Shown here in pieces: positions 8,608 to 15,181 of a stretch of 36,628 nt of DNA. The notes beneath the pieces were generated by a model that made no database searches, had not been told where the DNA came from, and saw only the letters and a list, made by a program, of their open reading frames with translations. The DNA is from VRUE01 sp035698885. GTDB lineage: Bacteria; Actinomycetota; Thermoleophilia; Solirubrobacterales; 70-9. The translations under genes were made by a program, and so were the position numbers. The stretch spans positions 1 through 36,628 of the forward strand of contig DASSBJ010000100.1 of assembly GCA_035698885.1 (NCBI GenBank), given 5' to 3'. How positions within the stretch are numbered: the first letter of the stretch is position 1; each line of letters opens with the position of its first letter.

Positions 8608-9903
8608 TTAGAGGATGCGGCGGGTCGAACCCGGGTGCTCGCTCTCGGCCCAGACAAAGCCGACGAAGGCCAGCAGATAGGCGCCGCCGACCTCGAGCAG
8701 CAGGGCGCCGGAGTCGTTGGCGAGGGTGCCGACGACGGTTGCGGCGAGCGCGCCGAGCAGGCCGGCCCGCACCGCGCGGCGGCCGCGCAGCCAGCTGGCG
8801 AGGACGTCGCGGCGCAGCCAGGCGAGAGCCGCGGCGGCGGCGACGACCGGCAGTCCGGCGATCAGCACGGGGCGGCCGAAGCTGCTGACCATCTCGCTGA
8901 TCCGGTGGCCGAAGACGCCGAGCAGGTCGCCGCCGCTCTTCGCGTCGAGCACGGTCTTGGTCAGGTGGGCGTTGGCGCCGCTGATCAGGTCGGCGGCGGA
9001 GAGCAGGGCAAGGGCCGGGATCGGCAGCAGGAATGCGAGCAGCGCGAGGTCCCGGCGCCCGGCGAGCAGCGCCGCGGCGACCGCGGCGCCGAGCGGCAGG
9101 GAGATCGCGGCGCCGACGTCGGCGCCGTAGCGGCCATAGGCGAAGACGAAGGCGAAGACCAGGGCGACGACGAGGAAGGCGGCGGGCCCACGTCCCGGCG
9201 CCTCCCGCGCTTCCGGTGCGAGTTTCGTACCCCTGCGGTACGAAACTCGCACCGGAACGGACAGGGCGGCGCCGGTCCCGACCAAGATCAGCACGACCAG
9301 GCAGGCCTCGAGCTCGTTGCCTATCCCGTAGAAGCGGTGCCCGCCGGCCGGGTTGGGACCGACGATCGAGAGCTGGGTCAGGGCCGAGCCGCCGACGAGG
9401 TCGATCGCGTAGGCGAGCGCCGTCGCGCCGCAGGCGAGCGCGAGCGCCGCGTAGCCGTCGAGCGCCGCGAGGGTCAGCGCCGCCAGCGCCGGCGAGCCGA
9501 GCATGACCAGCCAGCGTTCGGCGCCGACGCCGGGTTCGAGCGCCGCGCAGGCCAGACAGACCAGCGGCAGGTAGACCAGCGACAGCGCCAGCAGGCGTGC
9601 CGCGATCCTTCCGGTGGGAGTTATGCGCCTATAGGACACATGACTCCCACCGGAACGGGCCGACAGGCGTTCGAACGCCATCGCCGCCCCGAAGACCGCC
9701 AGCCAGACGAGCAGCGTCACGCCGATCACCGGCGCGCGCCGGTCCGTCACTTCGAACAGGCGGCTGCCCGGCGCCGCGTCGCGCACGACCGCGTGCGGGT
9801 CGCCCTGGAAGCCCGCCCCGGCCAGATGCAGCGCCAGCAGCAGCGCGATCGCGCCCGCCACGAGCGTCACCGGCGCTATCGTGAGCGCGATGGCCGACCG
9901 CAC
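8608..9903 (-). CDS. Polytopic membrane protein of unknown function (about 11-12 helices, YGIGNE motif)
   Basis: From the GTG at 9903 the product is 431 residues; a GTG at 9870 (420 residues) is the main alternative, and the frame stays open to 9978. It is almost entirely hydrophobic, with about 11-12 transmembrane segments. A central motif GGHRFYGIGNELEACLVV recalls a family of uncharacterised bacterial membrane proteins with GxRxYGIGNE. The function of that family is not known to me. The gene carries two 47-bp palindromic elements (9211-9257 and 9609-9655) that encode polar stretches containing VSYRR in two inter-helix loops; these look like insertions. It precedes the glycosyltransferase-UPF0104 fusion by 12 bases, suggesting an envelope glycolipid role. 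Its 5' end abuts or overlaps the divergent hemQ start. Confidence 0.75.
   Translation of the reverse strand: MRSAIALTIAPVTLVAGAIALLLALHLAGAGFQGDPHAVVRDAAPGSRLFEVTDRRAPVIGVTLLVWLAVFGAAMAFERLSARSGGSHVSYRRITPTGRIAARLLALSLVYLPLVCLACAALEPGVGAERWLVMLGSPALAALTLAALDGYAALALACGATALAYAIDLVGGSALTQLSIVGPNPAGGHRFYGIGNELEACLVVLILVGTGAALSVPVRVSYRRGTKLAPEAREAPGRGPAAFLVVALVFAFVFAYGRYGADVGAAISLPLGAAVAAALLAGRRDLALLAFLLPIPALALLSAADLISGANAHLTKTVLDAKSGGDLLGVFGHRISEMVSSFGRPVLIAGLPVVAAAAALAWLRRDVLASWLRGRRAVRAGLLGALAATVVGTLANDSGALLLEVGGAYLLAFVGFVWAESEHPGSTRRIL
9211..9257. repeat. 47-bp palindromic element, copy A (perfect)
   Basis: Perfect 21-base arms (9211-9231 and 9237-9257) enclose a 5-base loop, cctgc. The ends are ttccggtg and caccggaa. 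It lies inside the membrane-protein gene and encodes a polar loop read as VPVRVSYRRGTKLAPE. Copy B at 9609-9655 has the same length and ends and differs by paired compensatory changes, so this is a repeat family rather than a chance palindrome. Confidence 0.9.
9609..9655. repeat. 47-bp palindromic element, copy B (imperfect)
   Basis: The outer 13 bases of each arm pair perfectly, then one G-T wobble, three pairs, and interrupted pairing toward the centre. The ends match copy A exactly. Relative to copy A, positions 9/39, 15/33, 16/32 and 19/29 changed as pairs with complementarity kept. It is read in a different codon phase from copy A, encoding SGGSHVSYRRITPTG in another loop of the same membrane protein. 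Confidence 0.88.
9877..9882 (+). promoter_or_regulatory. Candidate -10 box for leaderless hemQ transcript
   Basis: TATCGT lies 7 bases before the ATG at 9890, the spacing expected if transcription starts at the start codon. No Shine-Dalgarno sequence precedes this ATG. It favours ATG 9890 over the in-frame GTG 9881, which would overlap the box. Confidence 0.45.
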
Positions 9904-10588
9904 GTTCGCCAAGTTCACTTTCTTCAAGATCGATCCCGAATGGCGCCGCCGCGACGCCGAGCTGCGCGCCGCCGACAAGCAGGAGTTCCTCGCGGCCTGC
10001 GAGGACTTCGCCCTCGACCGCTCTCTGCGCGCCTACTCAACCATAGGCACGCGGGGCGACGTCGACCTCCTCGTGCTCAGCCAGAGCCCCAACCTCGACG
10101 ACCTGCACACCTTCCACGTCGTGCTCGGGCAGAGCGGCCTCGCCAAGTGGGCCGACATCCCCCACTCCTTCCTCTCGATGACCAAACGCTCCCCCTACAG
10201 CGACGAGCAGGCGCGGCCGGAGCTCTGCGTCTCGGAGCGCAAGTACCTCTTCCTCTATCCGATGGTCAAGCAGCGCCGCTGGTACGGGCTGCCGGCGGAG
10301 GAGCGCGGGCGGATCATGAAGAGCCACATCGAGGTCGGCCGCCGCTACCCGGAGATCACGATCAACACCTCCTACTCGTTCGGCCTCGACGACCAGGAGT
10401 TCGTCGTCGCCTTCGAGGGCGACGACCCGGGCATGTTCCTCGACCTGGTCAACGAGCTGCGGCCGACCGAGTCGAGCGAGTACACGGAGCGCGAGACGCC
10501 GATCTTCACCTGCGTCGCGATGTCGGTGCGACGGGCGCTCGACGCGCTCGACGGCACCGCGAGCGTCGCCGCCGCATCCGCCCGCTGA
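9890..10588 (+). CDS. hemQ: Coproheme decarboxylase HemQ/ChdC (chlorite dismutase family)
   Basis: The 232-residue product has the chlorite dismutase-family fold signature: FTFFKIDPEW at the N-terminus, KYLFLYPMVKQRRWYGL, ERGRIMKSHIEVGRRY and SFGLDDQEFVVAFE. Tyr123 and His146 are 23 residues apart, the spacing of the substrate-radical Tyr and proximal heme-ligand His (Tyr135/His158) in the Corynebacterium enzyme. The Arg of true chlorite dismutases is not evident. HemQ converts coproheme to heme b with peroxide, the last step of the coproporphyrin-dependent pathway typical of Actinobacteria and Firmicutes. Ungapped counting puts a Glu near where the actinobacterial distal His118 would fall. 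It is divergent from the membrane-protein gene with essentially no intergenic space. Downstream genes concern redox and Fe-S handling. Confidence 0.88.
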   Translation: MADRTFAKFTFFKIDPEWRRRDAELRAADKQEFLAACEDFALDRSLRAYSTIGTRGDVDLLVLSQSPNLDDLHTFHVVLGQSGLAKWADIPHSFLSMTKRSPYSDEQARPELCVSERKYLFLYPMVKQRRWYGLPAEERGRIMKSHIEVGRRYPEITINTSYSFGLDDQEFVVAFEGDDPGMFLDLVNELRPTESSEYTERETPIFTCVAMSVRRALDALDGTASVAAASAR

Positions 10589-10620
10589 GGGCCCGGCTTC
10601 AGCCGTACCGGTAAATGACC

Positions 10621-10626
10621 GATAAT
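10621..10626 (+). promoter_or_regulatory. Candidate -10 box (GATAAT) for leaderless PAS-protein transcript
   Basis: GATAAT matches the -10 consensus at five of six positions and lies 7 bases before ATG 10634. It covers the alternative ATG at 10625, so 10634 is the better start. Confidence 0.4.
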
Positions 10627-10633
10627 GGCCGGA

Positions 10634-11173
10634 ATGGTCGATTCGCTCAGCTACGCGATCGACGGCGAGGACCGGCTGGTCCGCGTCGACGAAGGCTTCT
10701 ACCGCTTCGCCGAGGAGAACGGCTGGGACGGGGCGGCCGACTGCCTCGGCCGCTCGCTGTGGGACTTCGTCGCCGGCGCCGAAGTCAAGAAGCTGCAGCG
10801 GCTGCTGGTGCGACGGGTGCGCGACGGGGCGCGCGAGGTCGAGCTGCCGTTCCGCTGCGAAGCGCCCGAGTTCATCCGCGAGATGAGCATCCGCATCGAC
10901 GCGACCGGCAGCCGCCGCGCCGTGCTCTTCACGGCGACGCTGACTTACGAAGAGGATCGCGACGAGCCGCAGCCGCTCTACGACGCAGAGACTCCGCGAG
11001 CCGAAGGCGACTTCCTCACGATGTGCGCCTGGTGCGACCGCTTCCTGGTCAGCGGCGAGTGGGTCGAGGTCGAGGAGGCGGCGCGGCGCCTGCAGCTCTT
11101 CCGCCGGCCGCGGATGCCGGCGCTCGACCACGGCATCTGCCCGCGCTGCGGCCGGCAGATGCTCGCGGCGTAG
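10634..11173 (+). CDS. PAS-like protein with C-terminal four-cysteine zinc knuckle
   Basis: From ATG 10634 the product has 179 residues (182 from ATG 10625). Residues about 1-110 resemble a minimal PAS fold: YAIDGEDRLVRVDEGFYRFA, then GRSLWDFVAG and a run of beta strands ending FTATLTYEE. The C-terminal part carries MCAWCDRF (Cys131, Cys134) and HGICPRCGRQM (Cys169, Cys172), arranged like the CxxC...CxxC tail that follows PAS domains in some sensor proteins (typically CAxCKKI...HGICPxC). No kinase, cyclase or DNA-binding output domain is present, so it may work as a protein-interaction or redox/metal-sensing module. It sits between hemQ and the ferredoxin reductase gene. Function is not established. 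Confidence 0.72.
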   Translation: MVDSLSYAIDGEDRLVRVDEGFYRFAEENGWDGAADCLGRSLWDFVAGAEVKKLQRLLVRRVRDGAREVELPFRCEAPEFIREMSIRIDATGSRRAVLFTATLTYEEDRDEPQPLYDAETPRAEGDFLTMCAWCDRFLVSGEWVEVEEAARRLQLFRRPRMPALDHGICPRCGRQMLAA

Positions 11174-11262
11174 GCGCGAAGCGACGAGCGGCAGCGCCGT
11201 TTCCCTATCCTTCCGCCCTCGCTGTCGCCCACTTGGGAACCACCCGACAGCCAAACGAAGCC

Positions 11263-12669
11263 ATGACCCGGATCGGAACCGAAGAGAACCCCCTGCGCGT
11301 CGCGATCGTCGGCGCCGGCCCCTCGGGCTTCTACGCCGCCGAGCACATCCTCAAGGACGGCGACGTGCACGCCCAGGTCGACCTCTTCGACCGCCTGCCG
11401 ACGCCGTTCGGCCTGGTCCGCGGCGGCGTCGCGCCGGACCACCCGAAGATCAAGTCGGTGATCCGCGTCTACGAAAAAACCGCGGCGCGCGACGGCTTCC
11501 GCTTCTTCGGCAACGTCAAGGTCGGGCACGACATCGAGGTCGAGGACCTCGAGCGGCTCTACCACGCGATCGTCTTCACGGTCGGCTGCGAGACCGACCG
11601 CCAGCTCGGCATCCCCGGCGAAGACCTGCCCGGCAGCCACGCCGCCACCGCCTTCGTCGGCTGGTACAACGCCCACCCCGACTACGCCGACGAGGAGTTC
11701 GACCTCTCCTGCGAGCGGGCGGTGGTGATCGGCAACGGCAACGTGGCGATGGACGTCGCGCGGATGCTGGCGCTGACCGACCGCGAGCTGCACCAGACCG
11801 ACACCGCCGACCACGCGATCGAGCTGCTCGACCGCAAGCGGATCCGCGAGATCGTCGTGCTCGGCCGCCGCGGCCCGGCCCAGGCGGCCTTCACCAACCC
11901 GGAGATCAAGGAGCTGGGCGAGATGGAGGACGCCGACGTGATCGTCGACCCGGCCGAGGTCGAGCTCGACCCGGCGAGCGCCGCCTACGTGGAGTCCGAC
12001 GAGGCCGACAAGACGACCAGGGTCAACGTCGAGACCCTGCGCGAGTTCTCCCAGCGCGAGCCGCAGGGCAAAAGGCAGCGGATCGTGCTGCGCTTCCTCG
12101 CCTCGCCGGTCGAGATCAAGGGCGACGGCAGGGTCGAGTCGATCGTGATCGGCCGCAACGAGCTGGTCGAGGAGGGCGGCACGCTGCGCGCCAGGGACAC
12201 CGGCGAGCGCGAAGAGCTCGAGTGCGGCCTGGTGCTGCGCTCGGTCGGCTACACCGGCGTGCCGATCGAGGGCGTGCCCTTCGACGAGAAGCGCGGCCTG
12301 ATCCTCAACGAGGGCGGCCGCGTGCTCGACTCCCACGACTCCGGCCACAAGTGCGGCCACTACACGGCCGGCTGGATAAAGCGCGGCCCCTCCGGCGTGA
12401 TCGGGACCAACAAGAAAGACGCGCTGGAGACCGTCCAGCACCTGTTGGCCGACGTCGAGTCGCAGACGCTGCTGGAGCCCGAGAGCCCCGACCCCTCCGC
12501 GGTCGACGACCTGCTCGCCGAGCGGGGTGTCCGCTACGTCAGCTTCGAAGACTGGCAGGCGATCGACCAGGCCGAGGTCGGCCGCGGCGAACCTCACGGA
12601 CGCCCCCGGGTCAAGTTCGTCCGCGTCGAGGAGATGCTCGGCGCGCTGGGCGAGAAGATCTCGGGCTAG
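11263..12669 (+). CDS. FAD-dependent ferredoxin--NADP+ reductase (FprA/adrenodoxin-reductase type)
   Basis: From ATG 11263 the product is 468 residues; the upstream open frame is a shadow of the preceding gene. It has the FAD Rossmann motif VAIVGAGPSGFYAAE near residue 12, the signature TPFGLVRGGVAPDHPKIK, a second nucleotide-binding loop VVIGNGNVAMDVARML, VLGRRGPAQAAF, and the C-terminal YTAGWIKRGPSGVIGTNK. All of these match mycobacterial FprA and mitochondrial adrenodoxin reductase. The enzyme passes electrons between NADPH and ferredoxin, feeding cytochromes P450, Fe-S assembly or heme chemistry. It is 7 bases upstream of bolA and followed by a CGFS glutaredoxin, which supports a link to Fe-S biogenesis. 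Length and motifs look complete. Confidence 0.92.
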   Translation: MTRIGTEENPLRVAIVGAGPSGFYAAEHILKDGDVHAQVDLFDRLPTPFGLVRGGVAPDHPKIKSVIRVYEKTAARDGFRFFGNVKVGHDIEVEDLERLYHAIVFTVGCETDRQLGIPGEDLPGSHAATAFVGWYNAHPDYADEEFDLSCERAVVIGNGNVAMDVARMLALTDRELHQTDTADHAIELLDRKRIREIVVLGRRGPAQAAFTNPEIKELGEMEDADVIVDPAEVELDPASAAYVESDEADKTTRVNVETLREFSQREPQGKRQRIVLRFLASPVEIKGDGRVESIVIGRNELVEEGGTLRARDTGEREELECGLVLRSVGYTGVPIEGVPFDEKRGLILNEGGRVLDSHDSGHKCGHYTAGWIKRGPSGVIGTNKKDALETVQHLLADVESQTLLEPESPDPSAVDDLLAERGVRYVSFEDWQAIDQAEVGRGEPHGRPRVKFVRVEEMLGALGEKISG

Positions 12670-12676
12670 GTCCGCG

Positions 12677-12910
12677 ATGGTCGACCTCGCCGAGCTGCAG
12701 TCGATGATCGAGGCGGCGCTGCCGGGCGCCGAGGTTGCCGTCGAGGATGAAGACGAGGGCGGCCAGCACCTGCGGGCGACCGTCAGGGCGTCCCAGTTCG
12801 AAGGCCTCTCGCGGATCGACCAGCACCGGCTGGTCAGGGCGGCGGTGAGGGAGCGCTTCGAGGACGGGACGATCCACGCGCTCTCGATAAGGACCGAGGT
12901 CGCGGGATAG
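12677..12910 (+). CDS. bolA: BolA family protein
   Basis: This 77-residue protein starts at ATG 12677; a longer open frame upstream is only a shadow of the reductase gene. It matches the BolA fold: an N-terminal helix MVDLAELQSMIEAALPGAEV, strands with HLRATVRASQFEGLSRIDQH, the loop and helix RLVRAAVRERF, and the terminal HALSIRT, where the conserved His can ligate an Fe-S cluster. BolA proteins bind monothiol CGFS glutaredoxins through a bridging [2Fe-2S] cluster and act in iron sensing or cluster transfer. A CGFS glutaredoxin follows after 13 bases, the strongest contextual support. It is probably co-transcribed with the reductase. Confidence 0.88.
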   Translation: MVDLAELQSMIEAALPGAEVAVEDEDEGGQHLRATVRASQFEGLSRIDQHRLVRAAVRERFEDGTIHALSIRTEVAG

Positions 12911-12911
12911 C

Positions 12912-12917
12912 TACCCT
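12912..12917 (+). promoter_or_regulatory. Candidate -10 box for internal leaderless glutaredoxin transcript
   Basis: TACCCT lies 6 bases before ATG 12924 in the short bolA-glutaredoxin gap, which contains no Shine-Dalgarno sequence. It suggests an extra leaderless transcript within the operon. Confidence 0.35.
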
Positions 12918-12923
12918 GTCGCC

Positions 12924-13310
12924 ATGGCCGATCCACAGCTGAAGGAGAAAGTCGAAGAGCTGGTCGCCGGCAACCCGGTGCTGCTGTTCATGAAAGGGAC
13001 GCCGGAGATGCCGCGCTGCGGCTTCTCGATGCGGGTCGTGCAGGTGCTCGACTCGCTGGACGTCGAGTACGGCGCGGTCGACGTGCTGCCGGCGCTGCAG
13101 CCGCTGCGCGAGGTGACCGCGGAGATCTCCGACTGGCAGACCTTCCCGCAGCTCTACGTCAACGGCGAGCTGCTGGGCGGCGCCGACATCGTCGAGGAGA
13201 TGTTCGCCTCCGGCGAGCTGTCCGAGGCGCTGGGCGTCGAGCAGCCGGCGGCGGCGCCGCGACAGGAGCCCACGCCCCCGTCGCAGTCGCCGCCGCTGCA
13301 GATCGAATAG
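12924..13310 (+). CDS. grxD: Monothiol CGFS glutaredoxin (Grx4/GrxD family)
   Basis: The product is 128 residues. The PICOT/Grx4 signature is complete: VLLFMKGTPEMPRCGFSMRV with the active-site Cys32 in CGFS, the WQTFPQLYVNGELLGGADIV glutathione-binding segment, and SGELSEAL. Such proteins form a glutathione-ligated [2Fe-2S] dimer that carries clusters and partners with BolA, encoded immediately upstream. A C-terminal extension of about 25 residues, rich in Pro, Gln and Ala, is unusual; typical bacterial Grx4 ends near residue 105-110. The extension may be disordered. The gene is convergent with the secreted-protein gene, stop codons being only a few bases apart. Confidence 0.93.
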   Translation: MADPQLKEKVEELVAGNPVLLFMKGTPEMPRCGFSMRVVQVLDSLDVEYGAVDVLPALQPLREVTAEISDWQTFPQLYVNGELLGGADIVEEMFASGELSEALGVEQPAAAPRQEPTPPSQSPPLQIE

Positions 13311-13313
13311 GGG

Positions 13314-13742
13314 TTATCGCCCCCCGCCGCGCAACGGCGCGCGGAACTTGAGCCACTTCGAGGCGCACCGCGGGCTGTGCTTGCCCCGCAGGCGGTCCTT
13401 GACGCGGAGCCGGCCGACGACGACCTTGCCGCGGACAGCGCCACGGAAGAACACTTCGTCGGTGTTGCCCACCTGCACGTCGCTGAAGCGACTGCCCTTG
13501 AGGTGGGTCCGCTGGAAGCCGCTCTCGCCGACGATCAATCTCGCGCCGTTGCGGCAGCGCAGCGCCGCGGTGAAGTGGCGCAGCTTGATCGAGTGGCCGC
13601 GCTGGGTGATCCGCACGGGCCGCTTCTGGACGGTCTTGCCTTTGTACAGGCGCTTGGGTGCCGCGCCGGCGAGCGGGGCTCCCTCCGCTGCCAGAACCAG
13701 GGCGCAGACCATCAACGCTCCGATGACGAGCCTAAAACGCAT
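13314..13742 (-). CDS. Small secreted basic protein, function unknown
   Basis: The 142-residue product begins with a clear signal peptide: MRFRLVIGALMVCALVLAAE, then a probable cleavage after the AGAAP region near residue 28. The mature part is strongly basic and beta-rich, with repeated short strands, two cysteines (in LRCRNGA and SPRCASKW) that could form one disulfide, and a Gly/Arg tail RAPLRGGGR. No family is recognised. A good ribosome-binding site, AGGAGAGG, precedes the ATG at 13742. The leader upstream contains three complementary segments able to form two mutually exclusive hairpins, so expression may be controlled after transcription starts. It is convergent with the glutaredoxin gene. 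Confidence 0.75.
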   Translation of the reverse strand: MRFRLVIGALMVCALVLAAEGAPLAGAAPKRLYKGKTVQKRPVRITQRGHSIKLRHFTAALRCRNGARLIVGESGFQRTHLKGSRFSDVQVGNTDEVFFRGAVRGKVVVGRLRVKDRLRGKHSPRCASKWLKFRAPLRGGGR

Positions 13743-13761
13743 ACCTCTCCTGCCTCCTCTG

Positions 13762-13817
13762 CTGTTGCTTACAGGGGTGCTACTACCCGCAACAGGGGGG
13801 GTAAACCTTTGTTGCGG
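13762..13817 (-). ncRNA. Structured leader with two mutually exclusive hairpins upstream of the secreted-protein gene
   Basis: Reading the minus strand, ccgcaaca (13817-13810) can pair with tgttgcgg (13794-13787) over 8 bases. The same middle segment, as ctgttgc (13795-13789), can instead pair with gcaacag (13768-13762) over 7 bases. The alternatives share the middle strand and lie before the AGGAGAGG ribosome site and ATG 13742. This looks like an attenuator or ligand-responsive leader. It could also be a terminator for the upstream erpA-like gene, but no T-run follows. Confidence 0.4.
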
Positions 13818-13853
13818 TCTGTATAAACGACAGCGTCCCGGGAGGCAGAGCGC

Positions 13854-14237
13854 TCAGACCGCGGCGTGCTCGGCGGAATCCTCTTTGACCTGGAAGGAGG
13901 AACCGCAGCCGCAGGCGGCGACGACGTTGGGGTTATTGACCTGGAAGCCCGCCCCCTGCAGACCTTCGACGTAGTCGACCTCGGATCCGAAGACGAACTG
14001 CATGCTGACCTTGTCGACGATGACGGCGACGCCGTCGACCTCGAAGACGTGGTCGTCGTCTTTAGCGCGGTCGAAGGCCAGCGCGTACTGGAAGCCGGAG
14101 CAGCCGCCGCCGCGCACGGCAACGCGCAGCGCCTGATCCTCGGAGCCCTCCTGCCCGCCCAGCAGCTCGCCGATCTTCTCGGCCGCCTTGCCGGTGAGGG
14201 TGATCGCGTCCTGCGGAGTCTCGGCGGTATCGGTCAC
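13854..14237 (-). CDS. erpA: A-type iron-sulfur cluster carrier (ErpA/IscA/HesB family)
   Basis: The 127-residue product has the family core: ITLTGKAAEKIGELL, LRVAVRGGGCSGFQYALAFD, and the C-terminal AACGCGSSF. The three cluster-binding cysteines are Cys46, Cys109 and Cys111 with the normal C-x(n)-C-G-C arrangement, so it should carry an Fe-S cluster or iron and deliver it to apo-proteins. The short N-terminal extension TDTAETPQDA and the acidic tail are typical of actinobacterial members. GTG 14237 is the start; a TACACT box lies 7 bases upstream and there is no ribosome site. Opposite lie the glutaredoxin, BolA and ferredoxin reductase, a coherent Fe-S neighbourhood. Confidence 0.9.
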   Translation of the reverse strand: MTDTAETPQDAITLTGKAAEKIGELLGGQEGSEDQALRVAVRGGGCSGFQYALAFDRAKDDDHVFEVDGVAVIVDKVSMQFVFGSEVDYVEGLQGAGFQVNNPNVVAACGCGSSFQVKEDSAEHAAV

Positions 14238-14244
14238 TTCACAA

Positions 14245-14250
14245 AGTGTA
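14245..14250 (-). promoter_or_regulatory. Candidate -10 box (TACACT) for leaderless erpA transcript
   Basis: TACACT on the minus strand lies 7 bases before the GTG at 14237. A small dyad, CACTT-N4-AAGTG (14235-14248), overlaps the box and start codon. No Shine-Dalgarno sequence is seen. Confidence 0.4.
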
Positions 14251-14302
14251 GCGAGCGGTCCCCGCGCCGTTCAGGCGCCCGGCTGTCAAACTAGGGCCGC
14301 CC

Positions 14303-15181
14303 GTGAGCCCGTCCCCCGCAACCGCCGTCGTCTGCGACAGCACGGCCTACCTCCCCGCCGATCTGCTCGCCGCGCGCGAGATCCAGGTCGTCAGCCTCTA
14401 CGTCTCGATCGACGGCGACCAGAGCAAGGAGACCGAGATCGGCGACTACGGCGCCTTCTTCGACCGGCTGCGCGCCTCGGAGGGCGGCGCGACGACCTCG
14501 CAGCCTTCGGTCGGCGACTTCGCCGCCGTCTACGAGCCGCTGCTCGACGCCGGCCGCGAGGTCGTCTCGATCCACATATCGGCCGGCATCTCCGGCACCT
14601 GCGAGGCGGCCCAGCAGGCCCGGCAGCGGCTCCTCGACGAGGGCAAGGGCGGCGAGCGGATCCGCGTCTACGACTCGCGCTCCGCCGCCGGCGGCATGGG
14701 CCTCTGCGCGCTCGGCGCGGCGGTCGCCGCGCAGTCGGGCGGCGACGGCGCCGCGGTGCTCGCGCGGGCCGAGAGGGTGCGCGAGGAGCTGAAGATGTGG
14801 TTCGCGATCGACACACTCGAGTACCTGCGGCGCGGCGGGCGGATCGGCGGCGCCAGCGCCTTCATCGGCTCGGCGCTGAAGATCAAGCCGATCCTCACCC
14901 TGGAGGAGGAGATCACCCCGGTCGAGCGCGTGCGCACGCGCGCCCGGTCGATCGAGCGCCTGCGCGAGTACGCCCGCGAGCGCCACGAGTCCGGCCTCGA
15001 CGCCTGGGTCGTCCAGCACATCCAGGACGACGAGACCGCCACCGCCCTGGCGGACGACGCGCGCGAGATCTTCGGCTGCGAGCCCGCCTTCGTCAGCGAG
15101 ATCGGCGCCGTGCTCGGCGCCCACGTCGGCCCCGGCCTGCTCGGGATCGGCTCGGTCAGCTGGGATGCTCTGACGGCCTGA
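14303..15181 (+). CDS. DegV family fatty-acid-binding protein
   Basis: The 292-residue product shows the DegV layout: VVCDSTAYLPADLL at the N-terminus, the TTSQPSVGDFAAVYEPLLDA lipid-head-group region, SIHISAGISGTCEAAQQAR, and the second-domain WFAIDTLEYLRRGGRIG followed by GSALKIKPIL. DegV/FakB proteins bind one fatty acid; in Firmicutes FakB presents it to the kinase FakA. No FakA/DAK gene occurs in this window, so the partner is unknown. The GTG at 14303 gives the family N-terminus directly. It is divergent from the erpA-like gene across 65 bases and convergent with the DUF3618 gene. Confidence 0.9.
   Translation: MSPSPATAVVCDSTAYLPADLLAAREIQVVSLYVSIDGDQSKETEIGDYGAFFDRLRASEGGATTSQPSVGDFAAVYEPLLDAGREVVSIHISAGISGTCEAAQQARQRLLDEGKGGERIRVYDSRSAAGGMGLCALGAAVAAQSGGDGAAVLARAERVREELKMWFAIDTLEYLRRGGRIGGASAFIGSALKIKPILTLEEEITPVERVRTRARSIERLREYARERHESGLDAWVVQHIQDDETATALADDAREIFGCEPAFVSEIGAVLGAHVGPGLLGIGSVSWDALTA

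Noticed and set aside
13314..13742. Secreted basic protein considered as a toxin or antimicrobial peptide
   Set aside because: A signal peptide and basic charge are not enough; there is no immunity or export partner and no family match.
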